A stretch of 64,000 nucleotides of DNA, from contig NC_081409.1 in assembly GCF_030272615.1 (NCBI RefSeq), positions 619,427,255-619,491,254 on the forward strand. The letters run 5' to 3'. Every line of letters starts with the position of its first letter. The first letter of the stretch is position 1. A program made the translations under genes and the position numbers. A model generated the notes under the pieces. It saw only the letters and a list, made by a program, of their open reading frames with translations, was not told the origin of the DNA and made no database searches. Below, piece after piece: positions 1 to 11,317 of this stretch. The DNA is from Cryptomeria japonica. Lineage: Eukaryota > Streptophyta > Pinopsida > Cupressales > Cupressaceae.

Positions 1-329
1 AATCCTATCGGTGCTACAATAAGATACTGAGAAACATAGTGGAAAGTGAAAATATGAAGGTTGATGAGAACTATGGAAAATAAATCAAAGCATGTGGATA
101 TCATGATGGTCAACATATTGGTATAACACCTATTCAAACTGAAGAAATGAAGCAGAATGATCCAGTATACATAGTTAACCCGAATGTTGCTAATGTCAGT
201 GGAGAGGTGAAAAAACCTTAAAATTAAAATAATCAGAAGACTCCAAGGTATGTAAGATTGAATCACTCTAGAAATATTATTATTGGTGATAAAAATAAAG
301 GTTTGATGACTAGAAGAAGGTTAGCTGCT
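1..329 (+). pseudogene. Copia F1 polyprotein fragment, integrase-RT linker (5' piece)
   Basis: This is the linker between integrase and reverse transcriptase of a Ty1/copia polyprotein. The last ~100 bases read in a plus frame ending ...TPRYVRLNHSR..., then GLMTRRRLA. The same motif precedes RT in the two minus-strand copias of this window (near 29600 and 63500). The frame contains stops near 220-235. It is cut at 329 by gypsy element A and resumes at 8181 with the residues that lead into RT, so the two pieces are one gene split by an insertion. The gene starts left of the window, so gag, protease and integrase cannot be seen. It is a decayed retrotransposon gene. Confidence 0.8.
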
Positions 330-1594
330 TGTAGCGTCCTAAAATTGTGACACTTGCAATTTTGACTGCATTTCAGTCTTCATGATGGCGACGCAACATG
401 GAACCTGAATGCAGACCCCGAAACTTGTCCACGACACCAAAAACTGCATTTTCAAGCACCTTGGCCTGAACCTCCTTTGCACCCTGCTGTCCCGGGAGGT
501 GGGACCAGAGCGCCCAGCGCCCTGGTCCTTCAGGACCAGGGCATCCAGTGCCCTGGTCCCCCAGGACCATGGCGCCCAGTGCCCTGGTCCCTGGCCCTAT
601 TTTGGGCCCGGTCTCCTATGGGACTTCGGGTCTTTTTGTTTGCAAATTGGAAATAATATTTCTTGGTCCGCCTAAGGTCGGAAAAATCAGTCTTTTAACC
701 CTAATTGGCAAGTATATAAACTACATTTTCCTCTCCCATTTAGGTAAGGGGGTCATATGTGTACAAGTGTGGAAACTATACTCAAGCATTCAAGCATTCA
801 AGCATTCCTTCAAGCAATTGATCATTTCAAGTCTCCATTCAAGGCTAAGTGTTGCATTCAAGACAAGGATTCAACCATTGAAGAGGAGATCACTTACAAC
901 ATACTACTACAACATACAACATACAACATCTATACCTTTGCACATAAGGATACAAACATCCTTACAACAAGGTATTAGTACTTGTTTTACATTACAGACA
1001 TTTACATTTACAGCATTGCTCATTTCTTGGTTAATTCCAAAACCGGGGTTTGACCTAAAGGCAAACCCCTAATCCCTAACCCCCCAATCATCTTCACTTT
1101 TCTGTGTGTAGGTTGCAGGTACGCAGCTGAAATTGAAGATCTGGAATCCTTGTGCAGAGACAAACAGATCTCCCTTCGTTTCGCGGATTTTTCAGAGGAC
1201 CGTGGCGCTCGGGCGCCATCGTCCCGACAACTTTCGCTCAAATTTGTAGGACAGTGCCATATTGACATTTTACTGCTAATTCCAGGTCTGCAGCTTCATA
1301 CTATATTCCTATCTCAGTTTATAAGCGAATCTTTCTCACTTTCTATGCATTCCTAGCTTAATTCTTCTATGCACATTCTTTACAAAAGAGGGTAGCCTTG
1401 CTGTCATAACCCTTGAAACTCATTTAGCATCCAATCTTGCATTGCGTGGGATTGGATCTTGTGGGTTTCAACCCCTCTTTTGAATGTAAAGTCTCCCAAG
1501 TGAAAACCATCAACCCTAGCGACCTCCCTTCTCTCTCCTTGGAGTTGGAGGAGGGGAGAGCAAGTAGGGTTCGATCGCAATTTTCTGCTTTACA
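330..1594 (+). repeat. Element A 5' LTR
   Basis: The 1265-bp LTR begins TGTAGCGTCC and ends CTTTACA. It contains a TATA-like GTATATAAAC near 711, which would drive plus-strand transcription. A GC-rich block at about 496-600 holds repeated GGACCAGGGC and CCCTGGTCC units. It has one more such unit (about 31 bp) than the 3' LTR, which explains the length difference. A hairpin core lies at 1197-1224. Confidence 0.9.
1197..1224. other. Conserved hairpin core in A 5' LTR
   Basis: The arms GGACCGTGGCGC and GCGCCATCGTCC are reverse complements apart from two positions. They are followed by CGACAACTTTCGCTCAAATTT, a tail also found downstream of the core in D's LTR sequence. The 3' LTR copy is at 7781-7808. 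Confidence 0.7.
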
Positions 1595-1597
1595 TTT

Positions 1598-1615
1598 TGG
1601 TGAACCCGACGTGAG
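1598..1615 (+). other. Element A primer-binding site
   Basis: TGGTGAACCCGACGTGAG starts four bases after the 5' LTR, in the position of a tRNA primer-binding site. Elements B (16670) and D (minus, 42429) have the same TGGTGAACC start. I could not assign the tRNA with confidence. Confidence 0.7.
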
Positions 1616-1968
1616 CATCCTTTCTGATTATTCATAGTTAGATCTGAAAATTTGATTCCTTGATTACATTTCCATGTTGATCTTTTGCAAAATTTTAGAG
1701 GTTAATTGCATAAAAACCCTAAATTTTCTTTTTAGTAATTGAACTTGTGAAATGTCTAAATGTTAATGCTTGTTTCAGATCTACCCTTCTATTACAAATT
1801 ATCAATTCATATTTGTGCTTTAATTTTGAAAATTAAGTGGTTAAGTGTTAAAACCCTAATTTTTAAAACCCTCTTGATTCAACCTTTGTTTGACAATTTC
1901 ACTGATCAAAACATCTCCAAATCAGCTGTAACTTTGGATTCCGCAATAAAATCACAATATCTTTCATC

Positions 1969-2051
1969 CCTGAAAATTTGGAAAAAAGTTGCGAGGACCG
2001 TGTGCACTCCGAGTGCCATCGTCCCCGACATTTTTTCCGAAATTTCGGGAG
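1969..2051. other. Leader hairpin module 1 (element A)
   Basis: The left arm runs from CCTGAAAATTTGG through AAAAAAGTTG to GGACCGTG. The right arm runs from CATCGTCC through GACATTTTTTCC to GAAATTTCGGG. The arms are imperfect reverse complements over roughly 35 bases. Confidence 0.6.
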
Positions 2052-2589
2052 CTAGATCTTACTATATTTTCCTGCTAAAATCCAGAATTTTGGCTGATTT
2101 TATCAATTATAACACTTTCAAAATTAAAGTCAAAGTTGGTCTAGGGATTGCTTGGATTAACGCTTCTAATCATTCAAAAATCATTGAAACTGAAATTTTG
2201 TGTCAAAATTGTGTTCTTACTGTCCTAAATCTGAAAAGTGTGTTTGCATTCATTAAAAATTTCAGTGCTTTATTTAAATTCTTGCAATTTATGACTTTTG
2301 AAATTAAGTGCTTAATTACAACAACTTTAATTTCCGCTTTCAAAATTGAATTTTGCGTGAAATTGAGTCAATTTTAAAATTTCAAAATTTGCATTGCTCT
2401 TGACATTCCCTCTAAAATCATAAAATTCAAAATTTCAGTTTCCCTCTCTTTTTCAAAATTCAAATTTTGCATTTTTTGACAATCTTGGTAGGGTTCAATT
2501 TTGAGATTGCAACTTTAATTTGGCCTATCTACAGATCATAAAACCACTCAATTTTTTTAGATTAGCTCTAAAATCATCATAACTTTCAT

Positions 2590-2673
2590 CCCTGCAAATT
2601 TCAAAAAAAGTTGCCGAGACCGTGTGCACTCTGAAGCGCCACGGTCCCTGACATTTTTTCTGAAATTTCGGGA
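2590..2673. other. Leader hairpin module 2 (element A)
   Basis: This is a second copy of the module. The inner stem GACCGTG (2618-2624) pairs perfectly with CACGGTC (2640-2646), flanked by AAAAAAAGTTG and GACATTTTTTC arms. Confidence 0.6.
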
Positions 2674-2774
2674 GATTGTCCTGATTGTATTTAACAGCTT
2701 AAATCCAGAAGATTGGCTGATTTTACTGAAAATTGATACCTCTAAAATCAAAATTTTCTCTCCCTCTCTAGTGC

Positions 2775-5456
2775 ATGAGTTTTACAACAATAAGCCCTAC
2801 TTACACTATTCCCGTTAGACGAAGCCGTAGAATTAAGTCTTTCCGAGGTTTAATTACCGAGGAGATGGAACCTAATTTGAATAGCCTTTTTAACGAGGAC
2901 ATGGGTAATTCCTCTAATCCTCCTAATGATGAAGAATCTCTCCATGAGGTTTCTGAAGAACAAATTTCAAAATTGGATAACCAATTTGACGATTTTCGAC
3001 AATGGATGTCTCAAGAATACCCCGATAGTCAAGCTCTTCCTTTAATTGAGGGTCTAAAACGTATGCTTCAAAGTGATAAGAATGGAATTGATATTTTGCG
3101 TGGTATTGCACACATTGTGGATTCAAATGTGATGCCTATGAAGAGTTGTGCTGAAAATTTTGGTTATACACAACCTCCTACTCAAGTCAATCATTCTATT
3201 CCTTTGATGACTTCTATTGCTAGCATACCTACCTTTACATCAAACATAATGGCTACTTCTACACAAGACATTCCTCCTGTGATCACCAGTCAGGGGGGCA
3301 ATCCTTCCTTTTCAATTAACCCTCTTCCTTCATTCAATCCAATTTCTTCATTCACTCCTTCAATGGGTGTCCCTATTATATCTCCACAAATGAACATGAC
3401 GCAAGGGGGCAATTCATCCAATCATTCCATTCCTCCTTGTAGTGTTCCTCCTATCCAATCATCTCCTATGACTAATTATCATAGGGTCCCACCACCTTAC
3501 TCTTTAGCTTCTTTCAATAACATAACACCTCCATCTCAATCTAACACATCTAATATGAACTCTTCGACTAAAGCGACCATTAACAATCTTGCACAAACCG
3601 TCTCTTCTTTACAGCAACAAATTGCCTCTATGAATCAATCTAAGTTTAGTGTGCCCACATTTGATGTTGCGAGCCCACTTTCTCTTGACATTGTTCGAGC
3701 TATCCCTCCTAAACATGTTGAAATCCTGCATTTGGAGCTTTATAATGGTAAAGGTGATCCTCTAACACATGTTAAGACTTTTCAAACAATATGTACCGAT
3801 TTTGCTTATGACCAAAGGTTGCTTGCAAAATTGTTTACTAGAACATTAAGAGACAAAGCCCTACAATGGTATTGCTCGTTGCCTTCTTATTCTATTACTT
3901 CTTTCAAACAACTTGCAAATGCTTTCATTCAACAATTTCAAAACAATATAAGTCCTAAAGTTACTTTGATTGATTTAATGCATTGTAAACAAGGTGTTAA
4001 AGAAAAAGTGATTGATTTCATTGGTAGATATAAGCATTTTTATTCTCAAATTTCTTTTCCAGTGCCTGACAATGATATTCAAAGAATCTTTATTTCTAAT
4101 TTACAAAAAGATATTCGAGACAAACTTTTGTTTTCTGAGTTTACTTCTTTCCAACAGTTGTGTGCAACTCTTCACAATTATCAACTGACTGTGAGTCAAA
4201 TGGAACAATCACATCCTATGGCTTCGAGTGATAAGGGTGATAACAGTCAACAACCATTTGGGAAGTTTAAACCGGACAGATATTCCATCAAATTCAATGA
4301 AAACATCATCAACAACAATGTGAATGCAGCATCAGGTGTGCCTCCTATTTCTAAATTTTTCAAGAAAGAAAGAAAGTATACAACTTTGAATGAATCATTG
4401 CATAGTATTATGAATAAGTTATTGGAACAAAATGTGCTTACTCTTCCTCCTATAATACAAATTGATCCTGCAAAGATTACTTCACCTTATTTTGATAACA
4501 AATCTTTTTGTCAATTTCATCGTCAGCCTGGGCATGATACTGAAAAATGTTTTTCTTTAAAGGGTAAAATTCAAGATTTGATTGATAATAATACTATCTC
4601 TATTTCTGGAGTGAATGATAAAGGCAATACATCTGTAGCTCCTCCTAATCAAAATCTTCATATTTTCACTGATCCATTACCTTCTCATACCTCTAATGTG
4701 ATTGAGACTAATGATTCCTCTCTTTCATCTAATGGTCTTGTGTCTATGACTCTGAATGTGATTAACTTTGTAGAGCAGCAAGAAAACCATAAAGAACCTT
4801 CCATCACATTTGTTTCCAATGAAACCATTAGGGCACCTGATGGTCCTTTACACATAGTTGCAAAAGTCAAGAATACACCTTGTCGTGGAGTGCTTATTGA
4901 TCCTTCGTGCATGGTTAATGTTATTACTGAAGAATTTCTTTTTACTTTGCAATTGAATCAAGTGATATATAACAAAACAGATGTGATTGTGAAACTATTT
5001 GATGCATTTTCTTCTCCTGCAATTGGTTCTATTACATTGCCTATTGAGGTCCATAACAAATCCCTTGATGTTAACTTTGCTATTATTCCATCTTTCGAAC
5101 AATTTTGTGTGAAGCTTGGCTATCCTTGGCTATCTTCCATGAAAGCTATTGCTTCTCCCATTCACAAGTGTTTGAAATTTCCCCATAATGGTGAGGTTGT
5201 TACTGTCAATCATAGTCTCTTTAAAGTAGCTGAAAGAACTTCTAGCGTTCCTATTGATTACTTTTGGCCTAAACAATCCCAATCTCTTCCTCCGCGAAGT
5301 GATCATCTTTTCAAATCTTATCAAAAGTGGAAAACAGATATGATCCTATCTCTAAGTGAACCTAGAACACCCAAACTTGACATTCCTATCATTCTTGAGA
5401 AGGAAGTTCTTCCTTTGAAAGATAAAACTAATGTCTTTCCTCAAGAAGATTCCTAA
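2775..5456 (+). CDS. gag: Element A Gag with degenerate retropepsin
   Basis: The 893-residue Gag polyprotein would form the virus-like particle. Residues ~312-470 are a Ty3-type retrotransposon gag (capsid) domain: LYNGKGDPLTHVKTF, then DKALQWYCSLP, then the FIGRYKHFY region. Residues ~577-590 hold a CX2HX4-5GHX4C zinc-knuckle-like motif (CQFHRQPGHDTEKC) typical of plant Tat-type gags. Residues ~693-800 look like a retropepsin fold, but the active-site loop reads LIDPSCMVNV, where the family has D-[SNT]-G-S; the glycine is lost, so protease activity is doubtful. The N-terminal third is rich in S, P, N and Q and resembles no family I know. The frame stops at TAA and continues in register to 6200. 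I chose the first ATG at 2775; 2865 is possible. Confidence 0.85.
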   Translation: MSFTTISPTYTIPVRRSRRIKSFRGLITEEMEPNLNSLFNEDMGNSSNPPNDEESLHEVSEEQISKLDNQFDDFRQWMSQEYPDSQALPLIEGLKRMLQSDKNGIDILRGIAHIVDSNVMPMKSCAENFGYTQPPTQVNHSIPLMTSIASIPTFTSNIMATSTQDIPPVITSQGGNPSFSINPLPSFNPISSFTPSMGVPIISPQMNMTQGGNSSNHSIPPCSVPPIQSSPMTNYHRVPPPYSLASFNNITPPSQSNTSNMNSSTKATINNLAQTVSSLQQQIASMNQSKFSVPTFDVASPLSLDIVRAIPPKHVEILHLELYNGKGDPLTHVKTFQTICTDFAYDQRLLAKLFTRTLRDKALQWYCSLPSYSITSFKQLANAFIQQFQNNISPKVTLIDLMHCKQGVKEKVIDFIGRYKHFYSQISFPVPDNDIQRIFISNLQKDIRDKLLFSEFTSFQQLCATLHNYQLTVSQMEQSHPMASSDKGDNSQQPFGKFKPDRYSIKFNENIINNNVNAASGVPPISKFFKKERKYTTLNESLHSIMNKLLEQNVLTLPPIIQIDPAKITSPYFDNKSFCQFHRQPGHDTEKCFSLKGKIQDLIDNNTISISGVNDKGNTSVAPPNQNLHIFTDPLPSHTSNVIETNDSSLSSNGLVSMTLNVINFVEQQENHKEPSITFVSNETIRAPDGPLHIVAKVKNTPCRGVLIDPSCMVNVITEEFLFTLQLNQVIYNKTDVIVKLFDAFSSPAIGSITLPIEVHNKSLDVNFAIIPSFEQFCVKLGYPWLSSMKAIASPIHKCLKFPHNGEVVTVNHSLFKVAERTSSVPIDYFWPKQSQSLPPRSDHLFKSYQKWKTDMILSLSEPRTPKLDIPIILEKEVLPLKDKTNVFPQEDS

Positions 5457-6200
5457 CCCATCCCTATGGATGTGACTATGTCTATATCTAATAAACTTCC
5501 TAAAATTAGACCTATCCCTCCTCGTCATGATGGACTTGGTCTCCTTCCTAAACCAAATATTCCTCCCTTATATGGAGCAGTTCCTCCTCCTTCTTTTTAT
5601 AGAGAGAAGAGACCTTCTTCTTCTCCTATTATCCAACCTAAGAGACCACAACCTAAACACCCAAGTGATAAGGATGAGAACATTCCTCCTCCTCAATCTT
5701 CTCAACTTCCTACTAAGACTAGATGAAATCGTTCGGCACGTGAACGCCGATGAAAGCATCGTCTTAGAGCTCAGGCAGCTGCTTCTCAAACTTTGCAATC
5801 TCCAAAAACACCTTCAACAAGCATTATTCCATTTTCTCCAAAATCTCCAAAACATAAGATGCATGATGGTCTTGATCTTGTGTGAATTAAAGACCCTATT
5901 TTTATAAATCTTGATGATGCTATAGATGAAAATGTTATTCATGATGAAAATGTTACTCCTCTTGCTTCTGATAGTGAATATGAACTTGTTGATATTGATA
6001 ACCATTTATCTAATGAATTTTCTAAAGCACTTATCCTAGCTCCTAGACAAGAACAACGTGGCTTGGAACATGAACATAGCCCTTGTTTGGATCTTGTGAT
6101 AGCTCCATCTGCTGTGTTGAATGTTCCTCCTCTAGCGTGTTCCCTGCCTTCCCGAAACATTGATCAGCAAGATCGGGGGGTAGATGACGTGCTAGACTAG
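5457..6200 (+). pseudogene. Element A post-protease extension, same frame with stops
   Basis: The frame of the gag-protease ORF continues directly past the TAA at 5454-5456 for about 248 codons to a TAG at 6198-6200. It is broken by TGA at about 5724, 5751 and 5883. All of these are one change from CGA, which suits an arginine-rich stretch (RSARERR, KHRLRAQ). The first part is proline/lysine-rich and includes HDGLGLLPKPN; the last part is acidic. I recognise no domain. In the pol-bearing relative D this position holds a G-patch and then RT. Here the RT is absent, so the frame ends where pol would start. Confidence 0.6.
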
Positions 6201-6944
6201 TTACATTAGTATAGAAGATTCTCTCCTACTCTCTTCTGTTACTTCTTCTATATGTTATTCTCATTCTTCTATTTGTTGTCCTTAGTGTTGTCTACTTGAG
6301 GACGATGCAAAGCATTGAGATCTCTTTTGGTCTCTCTCATGTTGACTCAAAAGACACATGTGTTCCCTTCTTCTAGGTGACCTTCCTTGATTGGGGAATG
6401 AAGAACAATTATGCATACATACATATGATATATATACATGAATTATCATACAGCATACTGACCCCGAGGAAAGTGAAGTCACCTCGTGCTTTGTGTTTTG
6501 TGTCTATTATCCTTGGGTTTATCTCACACTTGGGGGCTAAATCCTTGCGATAATGTGCTCCTTTCCTTTCTCATTTCTTATGTGTATCACTACGTTAAAA
6601 CAATCACCCTCGTTGAGGCATGTGCGATCGCTTTAACGTAGGGGGGCATACACCCTGTCTATCCCTTCAGGATACATGAAAATTTCTTGGAGAACTCAGC
6701 TTTGCCTTGAAAATTTTTGGTATTTCTCTTGCATGACTCATAGTGAGGGAACCTTACTACTGATAGTCATGGTTCTCCCTCGTGATCTTCCCTTTTACTT
6801 TGTTAATCGAAGTCGTAAGATCCTTAGTCCACTGCGGGCTTGGTGTGTCTTGCCTCCTTGACGTGGTGAAAGTCTTTCAATATTGTTTCCTTGTACTTTA
6901 TCAGAAGTATGAGCATACATACTCCCGCTAAAGTGGGGGCTAAA
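6201..6944 (+). other. Element A 3' non-coding region and PPT
   Basis: No coding signal is seen. Several G-runs of the form GGGGGCTAAA or GGGGGGCAT occur (6528, 6638, 6934). The last, AAGTGGGGGCTAAA at 6931-6944, directly precedes the 3' LTR and is the polypurine tract. B and D have the same PPT. Confidence 0.75.
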
Positions 6945-8178
6945 TGTAGCATCCTAAAATTGTGACACTTGCAATTTCGACTGCATTTCGGTCTTCACGA
7001 TGGCGACGCAACACAGAACCTGAATGGAGACCCTGAAACTTGTCCACGACACCAAAAACTGCATTTTCAAGCACCCTGGCCTGAACCTCCTTTGCACCTT
7101 GTTGTCTTGGGAGGTGGGACTAGAGCGCCCAGTGCCCTGGTCCCCCAGGACCATGGCGCCTAGCACCCTGGTCCCTGGCCCTATTTTGGGCCCGGTCTCC
7201 TATGGGACTTCGGGTCTTTTTGTTTGCAAATTGGAAATAATATTTCCTGGTCGGCCTAAGGTCAGAAAAATCAGTCTTTTAACCCTAATTGGCAAGTATA
7301 TAAACTACATTTTCCTCTCCCATTTAGGTAAGGGGGTCATATGTGTACAAGCGTGGAAACTATACTCAAGCATTCAAGCATTCAAGCATTCCTTCAAGCA
7401 ATTGATCATTTCAAGTCTCCATTCAAGGCTAAGTGTTGCATTCAAGACAAGGATTCAACCATTGAAGAGGAGATCACTTACAACATACTACTACAACATA
7501 CAACATACAACATTTATACCTTCGCACATAAGGATACAAACATCCTTACAACAAGGTATTAGTACTTGTTTTACATTACAAACATTTACATTTACAGCAT
7601 TGCTCATTTCTTGGTTAATTCCAAAACCGGGGTTTGACCTAAAGGCAAACCCCTAATCCCTAACCCCCCAATTGTCTTTGCTTTTCTATGTGTAGGTTGC
7701 AGGTACGCGGCTGAAATTGAAGATCTGGAATCCTTGTGCAGAGACGAACAGATCTCCCTTCGTTTCGCGGATTTTTCGGAGGACCGTGGCGCTCGGGCAC
7801 CATCGTCCCGACAACTTTCACTCAAATTTGCAGGACAGTGCCGTATCGACATTTTACTGCTAATTCCAGGTCCGCAGCTTCATACTGTATTCCTATCTCA
7901 GTTTATAAGCGAATCTTTCTCACTTTCTATGCATTCCTAGCTTAATTCTTCTATGCACATTCTTTACAAAAGAGGGTAGCCTTGCTGTCATAACCCTTGA
8001 AACTCATTTAGCATCCAATCTTGCATTGCGTGGGATTGGATCTTGTGGGTTTCAACCCCTCTTTTGAATGTAAAGTCTCCCAAGTGAAAACCATCAACCC
8101 TAGCGACCTCCCTTCTCTCTCCTTGGAGTTGGAGGAGGGGAGAGCAACTAGGGTTCGATCGCGATTTTCCGCTTTACA
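6945..8178 (+). repeat. Element A 3' LTR
   Basis: The 1234-bp direct repeat of 330-1594 begins TGTAGCATCC and ends CTTTACA. It has the same TATA-like site near 7295 and the hairpin core at 7781-7808. It lacks one GGACCAGGGC unit of the 5' copy. Confidence 0.92.
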
Positions 8179-9746
8179 TTGCGAAAGAGATATGTTTAAT
8201 TTCTAAAAGTAAACCTAAAGATGTTGTTGAAGCTTGCAAAGATGACAATTGGATAAGGGCTATGGAAGAAGAATTGAAACAAATTGAAAAGAATAACACA
8301 TGGGAACTTGTGCATAGAACTAAAGATAAGAATGTGATTGGTACTAAATGGGCATTCAGGAAAAAATTGAATGAAGTTGGTGAAGTTGTCAGAAATAAAG
8401 CAAGATTAGTATGCAAAGGATATTCACAGAAAGAAGGAATTGATTATGAGGAGACTTTTTCTTTGGTAGCTAGACTTGAAGTTGTTAGACTATTTCTTGC
8501 ATGTGCTACCTATAAGGACTTCAAGGTATATCAGATGGATGTCAAGTTTGCCTTTCTGAATGGTGATCTTGAGGAAGAACTCTACATTGAGAAACCTGGT
8601 GGATTTTCATTATCAAATGATGGTGACATGGTATACAAACTGAAGAAAGCTCTTTATGGATTGAAACAAGCCCCTAGAGACTGGTACGCTAGACTGGATA
8701 AGTATTTTCTGAAATTGGGATTTAATAAAGGTGTTGTTGAGAGTAAACTATATTTTAAGATTGAGAATGATCGCATCCTGATTGTTGAATTTTTTGTTGA
8801 TGATATTATCTTTGGAGGAGATGAGAACTTGAGCATGAATTTTATTGGTGATATGAAGAAAGAATTTGAGATGTCTATGATATGAGAGATGAAAGTTTTC
8901 TTAGGATTGAATATTTCACAGACTATAAAAGGTATTTTTATACCTCAAACTAAATATGTGAAGGAATTATTGAAGAAGTTCGAATTAGATGACTCCAAAC
9001 CAATTGGAGCTCCTATGGTGACTGGATTCAAATTATCTAAAAATGATGACTCTCTGAAAGCTAATCAGTTTTTGTACAAATCTTTGGTTGGTGGACTGCT
9101 ATATTTGACTCAGACTAGACTAGACATTATGCATGGTGTGTGCATGGCTACTAGATATCAAGCCGATTTGAAAGAGAGTGATGTCACTATTGTAAACAGA
9201 ATATTTAGATACTTGAAAGGAACTATGGATTATGGTTTGTTGTATCCAAGAAATGATGATTTCATTTTGTGGGCTTACATTGATACTGATTGGGTTGGTA
9301 ATGTTGATGACCAAAAGAGTACCTCTGGTGGTTCTTTCTTTTTGGGTAAGAAATTGGTTTCATGGGAAAGTAAAAACTAGGATTCAGTATCCTTATCTAC
9401 TGTTGAAGATGAGTACATTGTTGTTTCTAGTAACTACACACAAGTAGTTTGGATGAAGAAAATGTTGAAGGACATCAGAGTTATCTATGATGAGCCTACT
9501 ATCATATATCATAATAATTCTAGTGCTATTAATATGTCAAAGAATCTAGTGCAACATTCAAAGACTAAACATGTGTTGATCAAATATCATTTCCTGAGAG
9601 AAAAAGTCAATGAAGAGGAAGTGAAGCTAGAGTATGTATCTACAAAACAATAGATTTTTGATGTTTTCAATAAGCCTTTACCTACAGATACATTTGTCTA
9701 TTTGAGAGACAAGTTAGGGGTATCAACCCTTCTTGATGAGAGCTAG
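8179..9746 (+). pseudogene. pol: Copia F1 reverse transcriptase - RNase H
   Basis: This is the Ty1/copia RT (RVT_2) and RNase H end of the F1 polyprotein, in one frame from 8181 to TAG 9744. Visible RT landmarks are [48 protein letters not shown] and the catalytic box FVDDIIFGG. RNase H landmarks are TDWVGN, KSTSGGSFFL and the C-terminal DVFNKPLP. The frame has a TGA at 8883 (a GGA-type position), TAG at 9378 and TAG at 9651. It is not functional. Upstream it joins 1-329 across element A. The 3' LTR follows at 10046. Confidence 0.92.
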
Positions 9747-10045
9747 ATGCATTGAGTTGCATCAATCTGGTAGACTCCACAGTCTTATCCTTTTGTTCGG
9801 ATTGATGAGTTGGTGCTACTCCTCTGGTAGAGTAGTCTATTGGATTGGTTATTTATTTTAGGGGGAGAGCAAGTTTGGTTTTTTGTTTTGAGAATCTTTG
9901 GCATTCCTATCAAATGGGGAGGAAAAGCATGTGAAAAACTATTTTATCTTCTTGATCTTTGGGGGGGTTTGTTGGAGATGTTTTCTTTCTTTGCATTGAT
10001 TATTTCTCATATTCATATGTTGCCATCAATGCCAAAGGCGGAGAT
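9747..10045 (+). other. Copia F1 3' non-coding region and PPT
   Basis: Non-coding spacer with the usual copia purine block, AAAGGCGGAGAT, at 10034-10045 directly before the LTR. An open frame at 9840-10067 matches nothing known and crosses the PPT. Confidence 0.6.
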
Positions 10046-11228
10046 TGTTGGACATTGTTGGTGCTAGGATATGTTGTTGTCATTGATATCAACATATTCT
10101 AGCTCTGATGATTTCATATTAGTTTATTAGGATTTTGCTTTGGTGTATGGAGTATTTATAGTATCATTATATTCTTCTATATTGGTTTTGGTGATCCAAG
10201 AAGCTTAATTAATCATATCATATGATCCGATTTGCAGTTTGTTTTTCTCATCAATGCTTTGCAGAGTTCAGTATTTCCTCTAGTATATTCTGGTATGATA
10301 AGATCTTGAACTAATATTTTGGGAAATTGTTTGGGATGGTATTTTATATCTTCATTTCAGATGGTTTATGATTTGGTGCTCCACAAGTTATCTTTCCTTG
10401 TGACAATTGTTGTTGTTTGAGTACTCCCGAGTTTCAGATGTTGATTGATAAAGATTTGATAAGTGGTGTTGGTACAACTATTACTGATGATTCTAATATG
10501 CTTGTTGGTGTTTCCTAAGTATGTCCTATTTATGATCCACACTTATCATTGTGCGAGTTCTTGGTGATTTTGTTGAACTAGTGACGTTATTCACGTTATG
10601 CAATTTTCATGGTGGTGTAGCATGTTGCGGTTGATCTTGGCATGATTACTGGTGGTGATGGGCATTTGGAAATTTGTTTTAGGTCCATGCTTTGTCATGT
10701 ATATCATTATATTGGTCTAGTAGTTGACGTTTGTATCATGTAATATAATTTTTTAATTGTGAGTTGAGGGTTTAGCCGACCTTGCTGTCAAGGTTGATGA
10801 ATTGTATAAATAGGTGATATAGTCATGTAATTTAGGTATCGTGGTTATGTCTACATTATCACAGATTGGTTTATGTGTGAACTAGTGATTCATCCTTTAA
10901 CATTGTGATTAAGTAAAGATTTGTGTTGTGGAGCAGAAAAAAGTGCTTAACCGAAACTGTCATCAGACATTTGCAGATGTTATTATTGTAGTTCATTTCT
11001 TTCGGATTGTAGTCTAAATCTTGTTGTAAGTCAATGAGACTTCCCTGAGGGTTGTAGCCTTCAGGGTTATTATATTTGAGCATTCATCTCTAAAAAGTGT
11101 GCCTGAATGTCGATGCATTCCCCATTGTATTATTTTCACATACTACTACAAATTATCATCTTATGGTGGGTAGGCTCCCACCGTGGTTTTTCCCTTAACC
11201 AGGTTTTGCACATCAAAATCTTGGTGTG
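10046..11228 (+). repeat. Copia F1 3' LTR, truncated
   Basis: It starts TGTTGGACATTG after the PPT. A TATA-like TGTATAAATAGG lies near 10803. The run ACCGTGGTTTTTCCCTTAACCAGG near 11180 matches a late-LTR segment in the other copias. The usual C-rich tail and CA end are missing: similarity stops near 11228, where GA-rich DNA begins. The boundary is approximate. Confidence 0.65.
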
Positions 11229-11317
11229 GAGAGAGGTGAGATAGAGACATAATAAATAGCTAAAGATGGAAGGACGAACCAAGGCTGAGGTATATAGAGA
11301 AATAAAGAAGGGATCGA
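11229..11317. repeat. GA-rich tract, left piece
   Basis: Purine-rich non-coding sequence (GAGAGAGGTGAGATAGAGAC and similar). It probably joins the long GA tract at 24787-25738, separated from it by insertion of element E. Confidence 0.5.

Larger units (their letters stand above)
1595..2774 (+). other. Element A 5' leader with two hairpin modules
   Basis: This is about 1.18 kb of AT-rich non-coding leader between PBS and gag. A 205-codon open frame (1760-2377) looks like an artefact of low-complexity T/A-rich DNA. Two copies of an imperfect palindrome lie at about 1969-2051 and 2590-2673. Each has A-rich left and T-rich right arms around a GGACC/GGTCC-type core. In the second copy the inner stem GACCGTG/CACGGTC is perfect. 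The leader would contain packaging and dimerisation signals, so these hairpins are candidates (inference). Confidence 0.7.
330..8178 (+). mobile_element. Ty3/gypsy element A, gag-only, non-autonomous (7849 bp)
   Basis: This is a complete LTR retrotransposon: 5' LTR 330-1594, PBS 1598, leader to 2774, gag-protease frame 2775-6200, non-coding 3' part, PPT 6931-6944, 3' LTR 6945-8178. It has no reverse transcriptase, RNase H or integrase, so it must rely on another element for copying and integration. Flanks are CTGCT (325-329) and TTGCG (8179-8183). Removing one flank and the element puts the host copia codons back in register, which fits an original 5-bp duplication with one later change in each copy. 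The two LTRs are very similar, so A is younger than its host F1. It resembles the TR-GAG or gag-only class of plant non-autonomous elements. Confidence 0.9.

Noticed and set aside
1760-2377. 205-codon frame in the leader of A
   Set aside because: It lies in AT-rich leader containing the hairpin; composition is low complexity and the frame crosses the palindrome.
8262-8885. Host gene captured next to element A
   Set aside because: It is copia RT, and its upstream codons are at 1-329, so it is the interrupted host element F1.
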